From the NCBI GenBank assembly GCA_023630585.1, contig CM042548.1, positions 17,089,027 to 17,153,026 of the forward strand: 64,000 bases of DNA, in the 5' to 3' direction. The stretch is from Cranoglanis bouderius (lineage: Eukaryota > Chordata > Actinopteri > Siluriformes > Cranoglanididae). Positions 35,426 through 46,103 of the stretch are shown piece after piece (the stretch's first letter is position 1; every line of letters begins with the position of its first letter). The notes under the pieces are model-generated. The model was not told the DNA's origin. It was given only the letters and a program-made list of their open reading frames with translations, and ran no database searches. The translations under genes and the position numbers were made by a program.

Positions 35426-36880
35426 AAAGACTCCCACTGCATCAAAAATGACCTCGAGTTACAATAAGATTTCCCAGTGCAAAATGAGGCCTTTTTGTCC
35501 GTTATCTGTCCCTGTTGTGTGACTGTGTTTAATCCCTTTTCTCTTTCTACCTAGACAACCAGGTTCTTTTAATCACTAACCCAATTAAAGCGGTGTCAGC
35601 TCTGGTGTGTGCTCTTCCTCTCTTCCTTAAGAGCTAGACAGATAAGATTGCGAGAGGTTGGACTCCTGGATCAGCTTGACCTGTGATATCTTGTGCAGAG
35701 AGACACTGCACATTAGAGGTGTGAGCTGGACTATTCTTTCTTTTTTTCTTTCTGTTTTTTTTCTTTTCCAATTCTGACACCTGCCCTGTTCTTCAAAAAA
35801 TTGACCACTCATGCCCACCCCTATAATTAATTTTGCTTGTTCCCATATTTGGCACAATTTAAAGAAACATGTAACTTGAATTAGTATCCTGACCAGTGAA
35901 CGAAAGCTAAGTATTTCATTAGTTTTTAAGATTTTTAATAACAATTCAACAATCAATTTTTAAACGTAACTTCGAGGTTTTGCTGTTAGCGCCAAAAAAC
36001 CAAAAGTGCTTCTTTTCTCACTCATCATTTTCCAGCAATGCTGAAAGTCATATTAATGAGTGGAGACAACAAATGTTGGACTGAAGTTTCCAGAACTCAG
36101 TGCATTATACTACTGGGTTAGTGGGTCTGGCCAGCAACAAGCGGTGATGAGTGTGATGGCGGTGGTGGTGATGTTAGCAGGAGAGTGGAAGCTGATCTGT
36201 TTGAGCAAAGTCTACAGATGTAGGAGGTGAGAAAGCTGAACAGACAAAAGGACTAAAGCACCGCTGCATCGTTCTCTCTCAGGTAGAGATGAATTCCCAC
36301 TGGTGCCACTATCAGCAGATAGTCGGACGCCATTATGGGTAATGTAGGAAGCCAGGTACAAAATAAATCTTGGAGACCACTGAAGATGCTTAACACGTTA
36401 ACTGTAAAGATAATTCTGCAAGTCGTTCAGGGTGGATTTACTTTAATCTGGTGACGCGCATAATATATTTAGCATTAGCCAGACACAAAACAATGAAAGT
36501 ACTGAAAGAAAAACAAGCCATTTCTACTTTTCTTTTAGTCGCTCTGTGTGAGGAAGAGGCGATAAACATGACAACAACAACGAAACCAACGATGGTGACA
36601 CATTGACTGAGTGTGGGCCCAAATTCATCTGGGTAAAATGAGTTGAAATTTAATTTAGCATATGCTCCTATAGTGCTGCGTCAGTGAGCAGGTGGCAGAG
36701 ACACATGCTGAAGAGGAAACCCTCACTTCAAGCCAGGCGCATGTGCCAAACCACTGCACGCTGTCTAATTCTAATCTGATGCAGTGCAAAACTGACAGAA
36801 AAGTAAATACTCAGTAAACTCTGAGGAGGTGTAACTCAGTGCCACTATCTGTAACTGTATCTTTAACACTCCTAATATAT
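35426..36880. other. No supported gene
   Basis: Unique-looking DNA. Around 35560-35610 there is a complex block (TCACTAACCCAATTAAAGCG) that could be conserved non-coding DNA. A long minus-strand frame at 35627-35956 has no recognisable domains. Confidence 0.4.
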
Positions 36881-36881
36881 A

Positions 36882-37413
36882 CAGTACTGTGCAAAAGTTT
36901 TAGGCACCCTATTTCTTTTAGTACAAACTTTGTTATAGATTTTTGTATTTTATGACGTCTACATGATCAAGTCAATACAAAAAACATTTTAGATTCCCAA
37001 ACATTAGTTTTCTAGCACAAAATTAAAGGTTACAGAAAAATGTTTGTATGTCATTGAAAAAAGCAGCATATTATGTAAGAGACACTTTTCAGACAGTAAA
37101 CACAATGAAGGCTGCTGGGTTTTGCTGTAAAAATAAGAAGCGAGTGCGAAAGTCAAAGTCTCCAGAAGAACTGTGTCTGGTTCTGCAAGATGCTCAATAA
37201 AACTTACCAGCTCATTTCCTTATAAAACTGCACTAATTGTACCAGAGACTACTATTTTTATTTTTTTGTCCAACCATATATTGACTTTGTTTCATTTACT
37301 ATTATTTATTTATTATTTTTTTTTAATGTAGAAACATTTAATTTAATTATTTTGAAGGCACCTTTGCTCTACAGCATTTCTTTGCATGTGCCTAAAACTT
37401 TTGCACAGTACTG
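36882..37413 (+). mobile_element. CAGTACTG non-autonomous Tc1-related element, copy B
   Basis: Complete copy of 532 bp: CAGTACTGTGCAAAAGTTTT at the left, and AAAACTTTTGCACAGTACTG at the right as its exact inverse. It is flanked by TA on both sides (36880-36881, 37414-37415). The perfectly matched ends and the TA duplication identify a Tc1/mariner-type non-autonomous element. The interior includes the decayed transposase-tail frame seen in copy A. Confidence 0.92.
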
Positions 37414-37415
37414 TA

Positions 37416-38767
37416 TATTCAGATTTAAAGAGGTGGAGGGCGTGGTATAAACCTATAAACCTATTAAAAAAACCAAAAAAAAAACAAAAAAACATTTATT
37501 GTATGCTTCCACCATACAAGATCCTGAAAATGAGCTATCACGACAGAAACAATAAGGCATTAGAATGAGTGTGTTAATATAAACTTGTGATTTGTGTTGC
37601 AGTTGGAACAACTGAGAGAGAACATTAATCATCATCTGACCAAACAGAATTGAGAACAGTGCAATGCTGTGGTATACAATGCTACATAATCTTTATAAAA
37701 AAAAATTAAATAAAATAAAAAACCAGCATAAATCAACACAAACTAATGTGAATGTTTTATTGAATTTATATGATGAAGCAACTTCACTTAAGTATGTTCA
37801 CATTACTGTTATAAAAATAGAAAAACTGTCAACAAGGAGAACAACGGAGTCGTCCAATTCCTCTACAGCTGTATTATTCCTCGACTTTATTTAAATCAAT
37901 CTGTCAGCGCCTGCTTCTGCTTCTCTGTTAAAATGGTTTGATGGCTTCATGGAGAATCAGATTATCTATTCTTGATGCTCATCATCCTCAGCCAGTCTAA
38001 ATGTCTTTATCATTTCCAAACACTGGCTTTGTTCTTCTATTCACTTACAGATTTTTTTTTGGTATCATTGTATATGTATGGTTTTAAACTGCACATATTA
38101 TCCCTGGAATTGATTTTTTGTTTTGCACCATGACGGATTCTTTGTACATTTTGTACTATGAACAAAGATCCTGATTTTTCACACCTTGGCACAGAAAAAC
38201 AAGAACAGAGTGGTAAACAGTGCCTCCCAGGATGACAACGAGTTGAATCAAGGCATGCTGAAGCCCCCGTGTGTGTGTCTCTGTGTGTGTGCTTGGATTT
38301 CTCGGCCCCCTGTTTAGTTCACCGATGGCATATGCAGACTCGGGACTAAATTGGCGCAGAAGATGACAGTGGCGTGAGGTTTAATAAAGCGTGAGAATGG
38401 CCTCGTCTGAATCTCGTCATTAGGCTAATGCATTAGATATGATCACAGTGCCGCCTTCGCATAGCAGCTCCTCAGCTAAGGGGAAATCACATTCATAATT
38501 ACCACTGCATTAACCTTTAGCCACGTGGCTTCTTCACACTATTTAACAAAGCAGAATAAGACAGAGGGCGAAGAACACATGCAGCTAACATGGGTCCTGT
38601 AATTGAAAATGGAGGAACTGAACTAAAGCGATGCTTCTGGAATGAGCTGGAACATGTGGAGTTGGTTTTTAAGAAAAGGAGGTGACTTGACTTCAAACAA
38701 TCAAACAATTAGAACAGCCACAATAGTACATTTACATTTTCCACATCATATAATTGTGGAGATGAGT
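37416..38767. other. No supported gene; possible regulatory island
   Basis: Mostly AT-rich unique DNA. 38370-38520 is low in simple repeats and contains homeodomain-type motifs (CTAATGCATTAG, CATAATTACC), a profile seen in developmental enhancers, but conservation cannot be judged here. Confidence 0.35.
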
Positions 38768-38897
38768 TGTCTCCAGAAGAACTGTGTCTGGTTCTGCAAG
38801 ATGCTCAATAAAACTTACCAGCTCATTTCCTTATAAAACTGCACTAATTGTACCAGAGACTACTATTTTTATTTATTTATACTTCTGCACAGTACTG
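38768..38897 (+). mobile_element. CAGTACTG family, 3' fragment (copy C)
   Basis: Matches copy B from GTCTCCAGAAGAACTGTG to the terminal CACAGTACTG, with the segment between about 38880 and the terminus deleted. The right end is followed by TA. The left half is missing. Confidence 0.85.
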
Positions 38898-39055
38898 TAT
38901 GTTACTATATTAGTCTTTTTTCCCCCATTTTTAAATTGTCTCTTACTTTTATGTTGCATCATACTATATTTGACTAAACATAAAAAAAGATCTGCTTCTT
39001 CAGTCTGCATTTTCTAACCCAGAGCTTAAAGGTAAGTGCTTGCGTTTAAAGGTGG

Positions 39056-39240
39056 TGGTCTAGATGCTAGTTAAAGGCGTCTCAGATAATTGTACTCATG
39101 AAACATTTGGCAACCTTGGAGATGTGAACTACATACAGATCATTTCAATAATCTGAATGGAGCACTCAGAAAAGCAACTTAAGCAACTGCGTAACATGAG
39201 AAACTTTCTCCACGGAAATTTTTGGACGGCCCTGAATACA
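39056..39240 (+). repeat. Dispersed repeat, copy 2
   Basis: GGTCTAGATGCTAG, then TGGCAACCTTGGAGATGTGA, ATTTCAATAATCTGAATGGA and GACGGCCCTGA. Diverged partner of the 35.2-kb copy. Confidence 0.7.
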
Positions 39241-41186
39241 GCCCAAATACTTCAGGTTGTGCAGTGCTTACAGCATTATTTCCCCCCCCCGGGTATAAGC
39301 ATGTTATAAACCGCATTTTATAGCCTGTAGTTATCAATTACACCTAAATGGCACGTCAAACTTTTAAACAAATATTAAAGCTGTTGATAAATGTGGCCCA
39401 GAATGAGTCAGCGGTGCTGTTACCAACCCCAAAACCACCCCCACCCCCAGTACTGCTTGGTTAATTAGAATCTGCACAATGAGCTGAAAAAGAGGCAATA
39501 ATTGATCTCCACCTAGCCGGTAATGACTCGTTTCCTGTGTATTGTCTTGCTGTTGGATCCTCCTAATGATGTGTGTGCCGTAATTAGATGGGAAGCCAAA
39601 AACAAACACGTACCCAGTCTGAAACTTCACGGCCCACCCACCTCTCCCTTCTTAATGTAATTTCTTTCACTCACTCACTCACTCACTCACACACTCACAC
39701 ACTCACACACTCACACACACACACACAAACACACAGCTGCACGACTGACATGTAAAAAATGAGAATGAATCTTCAAAAGCGGAGGGTAAACACAGGAGGA
39801 GGACAGGCTGTATGCCGGGAAGTATATTACCTGGAAATGATATAGATAATTATAAACTGTCCCGGAATTCGCTGACAGATGCAAATGTCTCCATTTAACT
39901 TGTGCGGATAAAAGTGAAAGTGGTTGTCAGTGTGATCCACCACCCCCTCCCCCTTCTAAAGGTGCATTAATATTTGATTTTACAGACATGTGAAATTAGC
40001 TCTTATAAGAACAAGTGCAGCTTGCAATTTTTCCCCCCAATCACACTGCCATTATTGGGAGCACAATTCAAGATTTAACATCCAGTTAATACCTTCACAG
40101 TAAGCGGCGTTTAAAATTGAATTTCCGTGACTGGTTATAAGTCTGAGATACAGGTAAAATACCGGTGAGTACTACTACTTCTCCATGCATGTGAAGACCT
40201 GCGTGACACGGATTGCTCTTGACAGGATAATGGGTTTTAATGGCATCCACTGACATGGATACAACCTTGCTGTGTGGCATGCGAGCACTTCAATAATGAA
40301 TGTGGACTATAATAAGCCTCTCGTATGGCTCTGAGCATGACAATTACAAGCGTTCAGCCTTTATGAATGCAGCTAATCGTGAAGATTGGGTGGGGAACGT
40401 AAACCACGTCCGGCTGTATGAAGGCATGCAATTATGTATGTAGATGTGTATGTGTATGTGTATATATGTGTGTGTGTCCGCCTCCTGTAATGTCACGCTG
40501 GTTGTGCGAGCGTGGAAGGCCTCATAACACAATATGCCACAGGAATATGCCCTGATTTGCATCTAGATTGCTTTAATTATGAGTAAAAGTCAAGTTTCTC
40601 CTCACAGACAGGACCAGGCTGAATCGATTGGGAGCCGTGGATAATGACAAAAGTCACAGAGCGCCTCGCTATCAAAACATCGCCGGCATATCGCTCAGGA
40701 TGGCAAGCACGTTCCTCCTCCACCAACACACACTTCTGCAGCATTAAGTAATGCCACGTCTTCCCTTAATACGTTTACAGAATAAGCTCTGCTGCTCTGA
40801 TTCAGTTTGCTGGAATATACACTCTCTAACAGCCAGGCAGAAGAGTTCTTCTATCATAGTGTTTTTTTCAAATAGTTCTAATATTTCTAACACCAGGTGC
40901 TGTTAAATAAAAAGAAAAAAAAATGCTGTTTAAATGGGACAGGGAGAAATGAAACAGCACATCAGAGGCTGGGAATGATGCAGGTGAATAATTCAGCATT
41001 AGGTGAAGGTGAGAGTTAGTCACCACATGCAGGAGAGTAATGGGAGTTAAACGCCATTCCTCACACACAGCTCAGTTCAGAGACACACACTCGCACAACG
41101 GTGGCAGGATGAGCTGCTGAGCATGGGGCGAGTCTCAAACACAGCGCTGTGTTTTCCCATCAATCAGAAAGAGGTATCAGTTGTGT
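39241..41186. other. Unique-looking DNA with enhancer-like blocks
   Basis: 39455-39600 contains TTAATTAGAA, GGCAATAATTGATCTCCACC and GTAATTAGATGG in a complex context. 40090-40390 is also complex. Between them is a (CACT)n/(CA)n tract at 39668-39737. No exon with splice borders is convincing. Confidence 0.35.
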
Positions 41187-41317
41187 AAGAAAAAGAAAGA
41201 AAGGAAGAAAGAATGAAGGAAGGGATGAATAAAGGAAGGAAAGAAAGATGGAGAGACAAAGGAAAATGGATAGACAGACAGGCAGACAGACAGATAGATA
41301 GACAGACAGATAGATAT

Positions 41318-41366
<49 letters not shown>

Positions 41367-41432
41367 CAGATAGATAGACAAATACAGACAAAAGACTGAC
41401 AGACAGACAGACAGGCGGACAGACATATAGAT

Positions 41433-41466
<34 letters not shown>

Positions 41467-41577
41467 CAGATAGAGACAAAAGAGTGACAGACAGACAGGC
41501 AGGCAGACAGACAGACAGATAGATATCTAGATAGACAAATACAGACAAAAGATTGACAGATAGATAGACAAACAGAC

Positions 41578-41632
<55 letters not shown>

Positions 41633-41680
41633 CAAATACAGACAAAAGATTGACAGATAGATAGACAAACAAACAGACAG
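41187..41680. repeat. Compound (GATA)n/(GACA)n array with higher-order blocks
   Basis: After a GGAA/GAAA-rich lead (41187-41265), GATA and GACA tetranucleotides alternate for about 400 bp. A non-tetramer spacer containing GACAAAAGA[CTG]TGACAGA recurs four times (near 41388, 41475, 41545 and 41641), giving an irregular 70-96-bp higher-order period. The long minus-strand frames here (Leu-Ser-Ile-Tyr repeats) are artefacts of the array. Confidence 0.95.
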
Positions 41681-44263
41681 TTTTCACTAACCCATGTCAT
41701 GTTAGGGTGCTTTCATACTAGATATGAAATATCTAGTAATAAACATAATATTTATTAAACAAAACAAAACAGAAAATCACGCCTTTTGTGCTTACTAATG
41801 TGCACACTGTAACCATGACAATGCTCTTACTAATCCCAGCTAGTATTTTCTAACTAATCAGCCTAGCTTGCTCTCTAGACTAGATTGAATAAATCAGTAA
41901 TAAAGATGAAATAAAATTGGTGTAACTCTGGTGATGAGGGGGTTGTTTGCCTTCACTGTAACTTTGGAGGCAGAAAATGAACAGAAATTGAGCTGTGTGT
42001 GTGACCCGAATGACTGTATGCAGCTACAGTTATAGTGCGATATCATATTATGCACTGCTGAACATCCCAAAAATAGACCCACTGTTATTTTTGGATATAT
42101 TGCAATAATGGAATATTTCATGGTAATAAAAGTATCATAAATTTCCTTATATTCACTCACTAACAAGTCTCATTTTTCACCTGCACTTTGTATACCATGT
42201 TTATTTTTCTCGCTTGCCCTCCAACTAGTGACCTGACTAATCAGGAGGTAAAATGCAGTGAAAAAACAGTGGAAGTGCTCCTCTTTGAATAAGAAAAAAA
42301 CACTGGCTGCTTCCCATAGGATTACATGTAAAATGTGCACTGGTGGTTGAAGGGGAAAGAAAAAAAAAAAAAAAACGTGTAAAAGCGTCCTTCAATGCCT
42401 CACAGCAGCAGTAGCCATTAGGTGGCTTTGTGGTTTAATTTTTAATTTTTCAGTCGCATGACATCTTGAATTATACACGGTGTTCAAATGCTGGAGAATT
42501 ATCCCAGTTGACTTTAAACTTAGAATTCCAAACCCTTTAAACTTTGGAGACTTTTTAGACCAGTACATCTCCAATGCACAAAAGTGTGTCCCAGATATAA
42601 ACCTCTGGGCCTTTTCCTGTATGCAGGTGATGGCAATTAGGGAAGAATATGCAGTACCTACATAACCCAGAATGCAATGCTCTTTGGGGGTTTAGGCCTT
42701 GGAGCCGGAAGAGGGTCATTTACAGAGAACCTGGGCAAAAGCACCGCACCTGAGAACGTGTGCAGAGAAACAGCCTCAGCTGCAGGGTGTGACTGGCACG
42801 CTACTCTCTCAGCGGTCATAATGATGAAATAAAAAGCAAATGGAGCAGTGTTACCCAATCACTCATCAAACAATTCCCCTAATCTTACACTCACATTTCA
42901 ACTTAAATAAAAAAAAAATAAAAAATTTGATACGATGTGATTTTTATTACTGGGATGAAAAGATGTGTTCTACTCTAATAATTTCCAGATTAACTTACAC
43001 AGGGACTTCCATGCAAGTCTAATATCAAAGGATTTTAAAAGGAAGTGGTATTTAACAGAAAAAAATGGCAAAAGAAATGAATATATATTCATATGATGAA
43101 GCTTTCTATTAGCAGATTAGTTAGTTAATTAACAGAATTAGTTAATTTATGGAAGGAGTCTCCAGTGTTATTAACTTCAAGAGAGAGAGAGAAAAAAGAG
43201 AGACTGGTGAAGTTTATAGCTGTTATAACATAAGTGAGCACAGGAAATATTTTATTTCTGTGGACGTTCCACAACATTAAATGTAAATGAGTGCCAAGTG
43301 TGCTAACTTGTTAAGTTCCATTGATTTATTGAATTTTTCTCCTCATAAATTAGTCATTCCCGATTCCTAACCACTTCAGTTCTCTCATCACTCGACAGCT
43401 ACCAGCCTGTAAGGGTGAGGGAGAACACATGCTTCCTCTGAGACACGTGAACTCAAAGGTGGCAGCTTAATGCACTTGAAGGAGAACGCTATCTGCCCGC
43501 TTCTTTATACATGAGCTAACGATGATTGACGAGCATTATCATGAGTGACACTGCCATCCTTCCCCCACAGACAGCAGGGTCAGTCAGTCTCCTGGGATTG
43601 TCAGGGTTACAAGTCTCAATCTCCCGACGATATGGGAATGATTATCAGTTTGTGAGTTCCATCAACGTAATGCACCGTACACTTGAGGTAATTACAAATA
43701 TTCACCTACACCCAGTTGTTTACATTAAAAAAAAAAAAAAAAAAAACACGCTCGGTTTTCTCCTTTAATGATTTATTCATAGGCAGTTGCTGCAAGCTTA
43801 GAACAGTCAGATGAGTCAAGCAGCTAGAAAAAAGCATGTTGTTAACATCTTCGCTCTGACAGCTCTAATTCTAACACTAGATATGACAGTGACATCTGAA
43901 CAAACCTTCTATAGATGGCACAGAGTGTATGTAGCTTCACTCAACAACTTCCCTTCCTCATATTTCTTATCATATATTTGAATCGGACCATGGGGCGGAT
44001 CATTTCTGAGTAACAAATAAGAGTGAGGTGCTCTCGGTCCTGTTCCAAGTAAACCCTAGTGTGGTTTGAGTGAGAAAATGATTCAACTCTGAATCAACTG
44101 AATCAAAACCTGAAATATTGTGTGTTACTAGCTGCTAAATTAAGCCATGAGGTGCAAACTGAAGCAAAACAAACCAAAAGTATCAATTTTGCTTTGATTC
44201 AGACTCGACACACAGACTAATAGAAATGAAAGTGCCTTTAGAACCCACTTCTAATAATAATTC
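41681..44263. other. No supported gene
   Basis: AT-rich DNA with A-runs near 42358-42375 and 43729-43746. No element termini or exon-like blocks. Confidence 0.45.
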
Positions 44264-44267
44264 TTAA

Positions 44268-45645
44268 AGGGAACCCCGACTATGAAGACTTGTATGGCTT
44301 ATTAGATTAACACTGACATCTGCTATATAAATTTGATATCCAAAAATACTCTAGATGTCAGATTAAAAATGAATAAATAAATAAAATCCTTTCACTCGTA
44401 GGATGCCATTGCTGTTTATGTTGCAATGCATTCTGGGTAGTGACGTCAAATGGTTGCAACGGTCTTGATGTCTTGATTCTCTAGCAACCCTACAGCGATA
44501 TAAACATGTCTTCCGTTCAGCCTTTTCGATTTGAACCCGAGCTTAACGTAAGCGAGGAGTCTGACATATAAGACATGAATGTGCATCAAAATGAAGACAA
44601 TCAGAGAGGTGAGGAGGCGAGAGTGAGGCAAAATCGATGGTGTCTGTGGGGCAACTGCACGTCTATGCTAACCGAGAGCGGCTATTCAGCAGCTGTTCAA
44701 GGTAAGCATATGTATTAAACTGATGTTTTATGATAAAACATTCTAATATCAATCACTTTCAGCCATCGCTGTCGTATACTTTATCTTGTTAAAATTCCAG
44801 CGGCCCGCCGTCACCATGTTATCAGCAAAATCTATGATATGTACACAGTTGCTGTGCGGACGTAGGTACTCGGGCGATATGCCTTTGGAAAGCTAAGATT
44901 CTTGTGATTCGGTTGATATGAACCGTTTCAAGATACAATCACAACAGCAGCTACAATCAATGTCTCTGTCTGATCACCGACATACAAACAAATATTTATG
45001 AAATGGAAGGAACTCACCCATGAAGCCTCATAGTAATCCACTGATCCATAACATCCCGACAAAAACACTCACACTTGTTATACTCTCAAAGGTCCCAACA
45101 ATCCACTTATGTAAAAATATTTTTCTCCTGTCAAAAGAGACCAAAACCATGCATGTACTCCATATGGTTCAAGAACAGCTTTAATTTTACTTTGGGTATG
45201 CATTGGATAGGTGTTTTAGGCTAATTTTACAGGAGCTTTACAGAAAAACGCACTAACAAGATGCTTACGTGTTTGATTATATTTACAGATATCCCCTGTA
45301 TCACTGCACACAAGAACTTTGAGGCAGTTTGCCTCAATCGAGATGTTTTATGGGCTGCTCTCGTCAGACTCCATGACCGGGAAAGTGCTGGGGCTAGCAG
45401 CTAATTATTTTTGTTTAATGCTGGAGTGTGGTTCAGAGTGCGCAAGCCCAACCATTTTACATTATCGACTCAGAGTGCACTGCGCGTGTAATGTAATGGC
45501 AGCCTCCGTAGGTTAAAATATGTATTAAACGTTAAGGATTTTTAAAATAATGAAAATATTTAATGTGTTTCTAACAACGTATTTTAGTAGTAGAGGGCAA
45601 TTATTGCGTGGTAAGGCCTACAAGTCTTCATAGTCGGGGTTCCTT
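44268..45645. mobile_element. TTAA-flanked DNA transposon, Kolobok-like (1.38 kb)
   Basis: Left end AGGGAACCCCGACTATGAAG plus ACTTGTA; the right end is its inverse with one mismatch and a 1-bp indel over about 30 bp. TTAA lies outside both ends (44264-44267 and 45646-45649). TTAA targets occur with Kolobok and piggyBac elements. The ends lack the CCC start of piggyBac, so Kolobok fits better, but this is inference. No transposase is present. The interior instead holds a broken two-exon Cys-rich reading frame (listed separately). It could be a non-autonomous derivative or a carrier of a captured gene piece. Confidence 0.8.
44506..45404 (+). pseudogene. Two-exon Cys-rich domain fragment, P2X7 'ballast'-like
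   Basis: Exon 1 runs from ATG 44506 to 44701: MSSVQPFRFEPELNVSEESD, a stop (TAA 44569), then an acidic linker and RWCLWGNCTSMLTES. A GT donor follows (G|GTAAGC at 44702). The acceptor is at 45287-45288 (TATATTTACAG). Splicing joins the phase-1 codon to give ...AAVQ-D-IPCITAHKNFEAVCLN-RDVLW... until TAA at 45402. The acidic RFEPE..SEES start, the W-C-x-x-G-x-C cluster and the C-I-T-x-H..F-x-x-V-C-L-N block match what I recall of the zinc-binding C-terminal domain of P2X7 and its many stand-alone fish relatives. One Cys of the usual W-C-x-C-G-x-C is Trp, and the rest of the domain is missing. The early stop and truncation argue that it is dead. The homology is from memory. Confidence 0.55.
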
Positions 45646-45693
45646 TTAACACTATAAACCTGAGAGCATTTAGAGAGAGTATGTCTGTCTCTA

Positions 45694-45970
45694 ATCCATC
45701 CATCCATTTTTCTGTGCGGGGAGCCTAGAGCCTATCCCAGGGGACTCGGGCACGAGGCGGGGACACCCTGAACAAGGTGCCAATCTCACACACACACGTT
45801 CACACACTACAGAAAACTTAGAGAAGTCATTCAGCCTGCAATGCATGTGTTTGGACTGGGGGAGGAAACCGGAGCACCTGGAGGAAACCCCCAGGGAGAA
45901 CATGCAAACTCATCTCCCTGGAGGGAGGTGCGAGGCAAAATGTGCTAACCAATAAGCCACCGTGCCCCCC
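45694..45970 (-). repeat. tRNA-derived SINE with (ATGG)n tail
   Basis: On the minus strand it starts near 45970 with GGGGGGCACGGTGGCTTATT; the A box TGGCTTATTGG (45949-45959) fits the tRNA consensus. The B-box region is deleted in this copy. The body carries CATGTTCTCCCTGGGGGTTT and GGGATAGGCTCTAGGCTCC, and it ends in AATGGATGGATGGAT. This is a very common fish retroposon layout. It ends 13 bp before the perfect hairpin at 45983. Confidence 0.8.
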
Positions 45971-45982
45971 TCTCTCTAACCA

Positions 45983-46103
45983 AATCCAAACACACACTGA
46001 TCACAAAGAACAGACACTTCTGAGGGGATTGGTTATCATCATATTTACAAGCCTATTTCCCCTCAGAAGTGTCTGTTCTTTGTGATCAGTGTGTGTTTGG
46101 ATT
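45983..46103. repeat. Perfect 45-bp inverted repeat with 31-nt loop
   Basis: 45983-46027 is the exact reverse complement of 46059-46103 over 45 nt, with 31 nt between (46028-46058). Arm ends are AATCCAAACACACACTGATC and TTCTGAGGGG. No mismatch, bulge or G-T pair is present, and the complementarity stops sharply at both ends. If transcribed from either strand it would form a long perfect RNA hairpin. Confidence 0.97.

Noticed and set aside
39668..39737. CRISPR-like or structured repeat array
   Set aside because: It is a plain (CACT)n/(CA)n microsatellite, and CRISPR arrays are not expected in a vertebrate genome.
41160..41687. Minus-strand open frames of 163-175 codons
   Set aside because: They translate the (GATA/GACA)n array into Leu-Ser-Ile-Tyr repeats. 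A tetranucleotide array without stops stays open in three frames.
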